Source of the DNA: Lepeophtheirus salmonis
Taxonomy: Eukaryota > Arthropoda > Copepoda > Siphonostomatoida > Caligidae
DNA: 64,000 bases
Direction of reading: 5' to 3'
Assembly (NCBI RefSeq): GCF_016086655.4
Contig: NC_052135.2
Span: forward strand, 16,148,363-16,212,362
A model generated the notes under the pieces. That model was not told the DNA's origin, made no database searches, and was given only the letters and a program-made list of their open reading frames with translations. Of the stretch, positions 61,110-64,000 are shown piece after piece (positions within the stretch are counted from its first letter, which is position 1; each line of letters starts with the position of its first letter). Made by a program: the position numbers and the translations under genes.

Positions 61110-61168
61110 TATACGTTTATATTTGAATCAAATATAAACGTATATATTTGAATCAAGTATAAACGTAT
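61110..61168. repeat. 35-bp perfect palindrome overlapping a 25-bp tandem duplication
   Basis: 61110-61144 is a perfect inverted repeat centred on A61127 (TATACGTTTATATTTGA paired with TCAAATATAAACGTATA). 61119-61143 is repeated with one mismatch at 61144-61168 (unit ATATTTGAATCAA(A/G)TATA, then AACGTAT). Confidence 0.85.
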
Positions 61169-62836
61169 ATATTAACGTGGCCTTTAAAAATCAATACTTT
61201 ATTTTGACTTGTCTCACCCTTCCATTTAGTTGTCTTCATAATAAAACTTCTCTCTCAAAAATATTTCTGAATTTAATTGATAGTTAATGGTGGACCTCGC
61301 TTCTTAATGGTTTACCATATATTGCAGATTTAGACAATTTTTTTTGATATTTCTAATTTTTTCTAATAACATAAAGTTATAATACCAACTTTTTTTCTGG
61401 GGATGAAAACATTTATGCCAATACTGGTTTACTTTAACTGGTTCAGTAGTTTCTATAGTTTCAATATACAAACCTTATTGAAGGATCAATTAGATTATTG
61501 AATATTTATTGTATTACGAAGCACTTTATGGACAATACGAATAATAATTTGCTGCACTCTTTTCTTTATGGTAATAGGAAATTTTTTAATTTATTTGTTC
61601 TTAAAAATGAACTAAAAAGTCATTTCAAATTTACAATTTTAGTCAAAAGTTTAAGAGGCAAGCGTGGCCACCCATGAATATTGCTCAAATATACCAATTT
61701 TTGGCACAGGACTATATTGTTACTATTAGAATCGATGAAAAGGGTGAGAGAATGAGAAAAAAAAAATTAAGTACATACTTAAAGCCACCCTAATATTTAT
61801 GTACTTATATAAAATAAGAGGTATGAAACAAAGGATTGTCTCAAAAAAATAAAATAAAAAACTGTTGATAGACATCACCTTCCAAGATGAATAAAAGACA
61901 GATATCCATAAAATATAAAATACTTCAGAGGAAGGAAGAAACCAAAAAATCACGAATCACGATTCGAATTACAACATCTTCTTAATCCATCAAAGATGTA
62001 GAGGATCCAAGGTCAAAACATCAGGGAAACATTATGAAAATTACATACGTATGTAATTGTGTAGGGATTATTTCACGTCCCACTTCCGTTTCAAACCTCA
62101 ACATCTATGTGTGTGTAGAGAAAAATACAATGCGTCATCTTGAACCAAAGAAACTTCTTCGTGAATCAATCCTCAAAGATACATTTGGATAAATGGGATT
62201 TTAGCCCTATTTAACTTTCTACGGGATATGGTTTATGAATGTTGATCAATAATTTGATGTACATGCAGGGTTGTTCCTAGGATTTTTGCTTGGAGATTGG
62301 TCGTGGTGGTGTGGAAAAAACTTTTAAAATTCATGATGAAACTTTTTGGATGGCCTTTCGTTTGTTACAAGATGTAATTCTTTGAATGACCTTTTAAATA
62401 TAAAAAAATCATTTTTTCTTGTAATAAAATTTCTACTCAAATCTCTTCATATTCTTAGTACATTGCAGAAATAAAGGTTAAGCTTTAGTAACTATTATGT
62501 ATATATTCTGTCAACTACAACACGTATTAGAATAGAAGATTATACCCAAAAGCTCCAGAACCATCAAACTCCAGAAGTTAATGTATTATACACATGCACG
62601 TTTTTCTCTCATCAGAGCCTGTTACTGCCTCTGCCTCATCCCATATAAACATTTTGGTAAATACATTTAGTTTTCGTTTATAATATGCTTTTCCTCCAGA
62701 GAGTTTAGAGGCTGGTAAGCCTACAATAGATCAATTTATATAGCTACAACCTATGGTTTCTACTATTCATTAATACATTTACTTGAAATATGGCAAAACA
62801 ATAAATCAGAAGTGAAAATACTAATTAATTACAATA
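61169..62836. other. Non-coding, nothing recognised
   Basis: No supported gene. A GCAGGGTTGTTCCTAGGATT word at 62266 may belong to another repeat but has no partner here. Confidence 0.45.
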
Positions 62837-63107
62837 AATGTTGTATTCGTCCTTATTTAGAAATGAAGACTTTAGTCTCTTCCAGTTCTGTCTCGGTTCA
62901 GTTCAGTCCTGTATATCCATCCTAAAAACTAATAAAGTTCAGACATTGATGACATCACTCAACTTTATTTCTGATTTGTTTAATCAGTCCTAGAACTGAC
63001 ATTTCTAAGGAACGACAGTCTTAAGGGTAGCTCCGAAAGACCAATAGGGCCGGTTCTAAGGCTGAACTGAACTGTAACGAATAAATAAGGACCTACACAA
63101 CACTAAT
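62837..63107. repeat. Family-2 element, copy B
   Basis: Left end AATGTTGTATTCGTCCTTAT; right end ATAAGGACCTACACAACACT, inverted relatives flanking GTTCAGTTCAGTCC on one side and GGCTGAACTGAACTGTAACG on the other. It contains TGATGACATCACTCAACTT, a one-base variant of the palindrome in copy A. About 271 bp, non-coding. Confidence 0.65.
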
Positions 63108-63923
63108 TAAAATAGATAAGTGGCCATATATCATTTTTGAAATAATGCCATATAGCCCAATTTAACTTTAAACCAGTGTTATACCTATATATGGGAAGCT
63201 TCTGTATTGCATTACATAATTTACAATGAAAAGTGTTAAAAAATTTAGACTCATGTTACTGAGTTTTTATTTTTATGATTAAAGAATTATTTTCCAGAAG
63301 AAAAAAATTTGATGCACAAACATTTTTTTTGGTTTACGTATAGGTAAACCCGATTAAAAAATAATAGGTTCTAGCAAATTGTTGGCCTTATAGACGCCCA
63401 GGCGTTTGGGAAGAGAGAAATAAGTAGCTTATGCTGTGTTAAGTTATAAAGCAATAGTTATTTTAAAATTAAACCCTCTTCCATGCTCTATTTTGTCCTG
63501 CATCCATTTTTTTTCTTTAGGCCAACGAAATATCCAACGATCGCTTTCTTCTCTACAAAATATTTCAAATTTTGCTTGCATGCAATCAATTTTTCTAACT
63601 AATGTGCCATTTTTTCCATTTGGCGTTTCCATACTCGGGAGAGGGCCGATGTCACACACTCCTCCCGCAAAATGCCATTGTATTTGTCAACCGTGACATT
63701 TTCCCCCTTAAAAAACATATCCTACCTATGTTATTTAAATGTCAATGAATATTAATTGTGATCAGGTTTTATTTATTTTCAATGGCAATAACACATCCAA
63801 CTATGATAATTTGTAGGTACCTAAATGAATTTGATTGATCCGTCATTGATTTCAAATCCATTTTATACGTCTATTTATAGAGAAGAAGGATAAGTAATGT
63901 ATTAACATTTGTAAATTCTTTCA
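63108..63923. other. Non-coding, nothing firmly recognised
   Basis: Frames of 86 codons (+, 63436-63696) and 71 codons (-, 63444-63659) overlap each other. Neither shows a domain that I can name. Confidence 0.4.
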
Positions 63924-64000
63924 AGGAACCTCTACCGTTCCGACAAAGACTCCCTCCTCCTGACTCCCTTGTTCAATCACCACTACTATAATCGTCATCA
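63924..64000 (+). CDS. Possible start of an exon cut by the window edge
   Basis: After TTCTTTCAAG, which could be a splice acceptor, the sequence becomes distinctly G+C-richer and one frame stays open to the edge. It reads RNLYRSDKDSLLLTPLFNHH and continues YYNRH. No family is recognisable from 25 residues, and short open frames also arise by chance. Confidence 0.25.

Noticed and set aside
62266..62330. GCAGGGTTGTTCCTAGGATT as a possible transposon end
   Set aside because: No inverted partner or second copy was found in the window.
63436..63696. Overlapping frames on both strands near the right edge
   Set aside because: Neither strand shows a family motif, and opposite-strand overlap suggests chance openness.

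Overview
This window is AT-rich eukaryotic nuclear DNA with one convincing host gene in 64 kb. The gene is a two-exon cyclin D whose exons are separated by a 69-bp GT-AG intron. Almost everything else that can be recognised is old mobile DNA. The transposase relics, especially two internally deleted mariners of a type I associate with sea lice, make a caligid copepod (such as the salmon louse Lepeophtheirus salmonis) the best guess. That identification rests on memory of family members and was not searched.

Layout. 1-12.3 kb is non-coding, with scattered short repeats (motif-dense families, one R copy, one family-2 element). 12.35-12.90 kb is a repeat (family E) carrying two perfect TGACGTCA palindromes, lying 0.75-1.2 kb upstream of the cyclin D ATG. 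13.36-15.11 kb is the cyclin D gene with a GC-richer leader, the CDS and a candidate poly(A) signal. 18.3-24.5 kb is a cluster of D, R and family-1 elements. 24.9-27.2 kb holds a decayed mariner and a 460-bp MITE with about 125-bp inverted arms. 28.16-28.40 kb encodes a THAP zinc-finger domain. 31.79-32.18 kb is a four-unit, 108-bp tandem array. 35.7-38.6 kb holds further repeats and a degenerate tRNA-Lys-like sequence. 39.4-39.9 kb and 46.9-47.3 kb are two decayed copies of the same unknown coding sequence. 41-52 kb is rich in hAT-like ends and R copies. 52.2-58.0 kb contains three more Tc1/mariner relics, one of them nested inside a D repeat. 60-63 kb holds more family-1 and family-2 copies. 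The last 77 bases are unusually GC-rich and may be the start of an exon cut by the window edge.

The most distinctive signal is a set of non-autonomous repeat families that recur in both orientations. Family 1 is dense in GGTC/GACC, has CTAGTGTTG-like ends and contains an internal 27-28 bp minisatellite. The R family is an array of roughly 48-bp AT-rich units capped by a G/C-rich head. Family D appears at six sites, always on the + strand, and is interrupted by R and mariner insertions. Family E and family 2 are two-copy families. Six perfect TGACGTCA palindromes occur in the window, all inside repeats. Boundaries of the repeat copies were read by eye and are approximate to about 10-30 bp.
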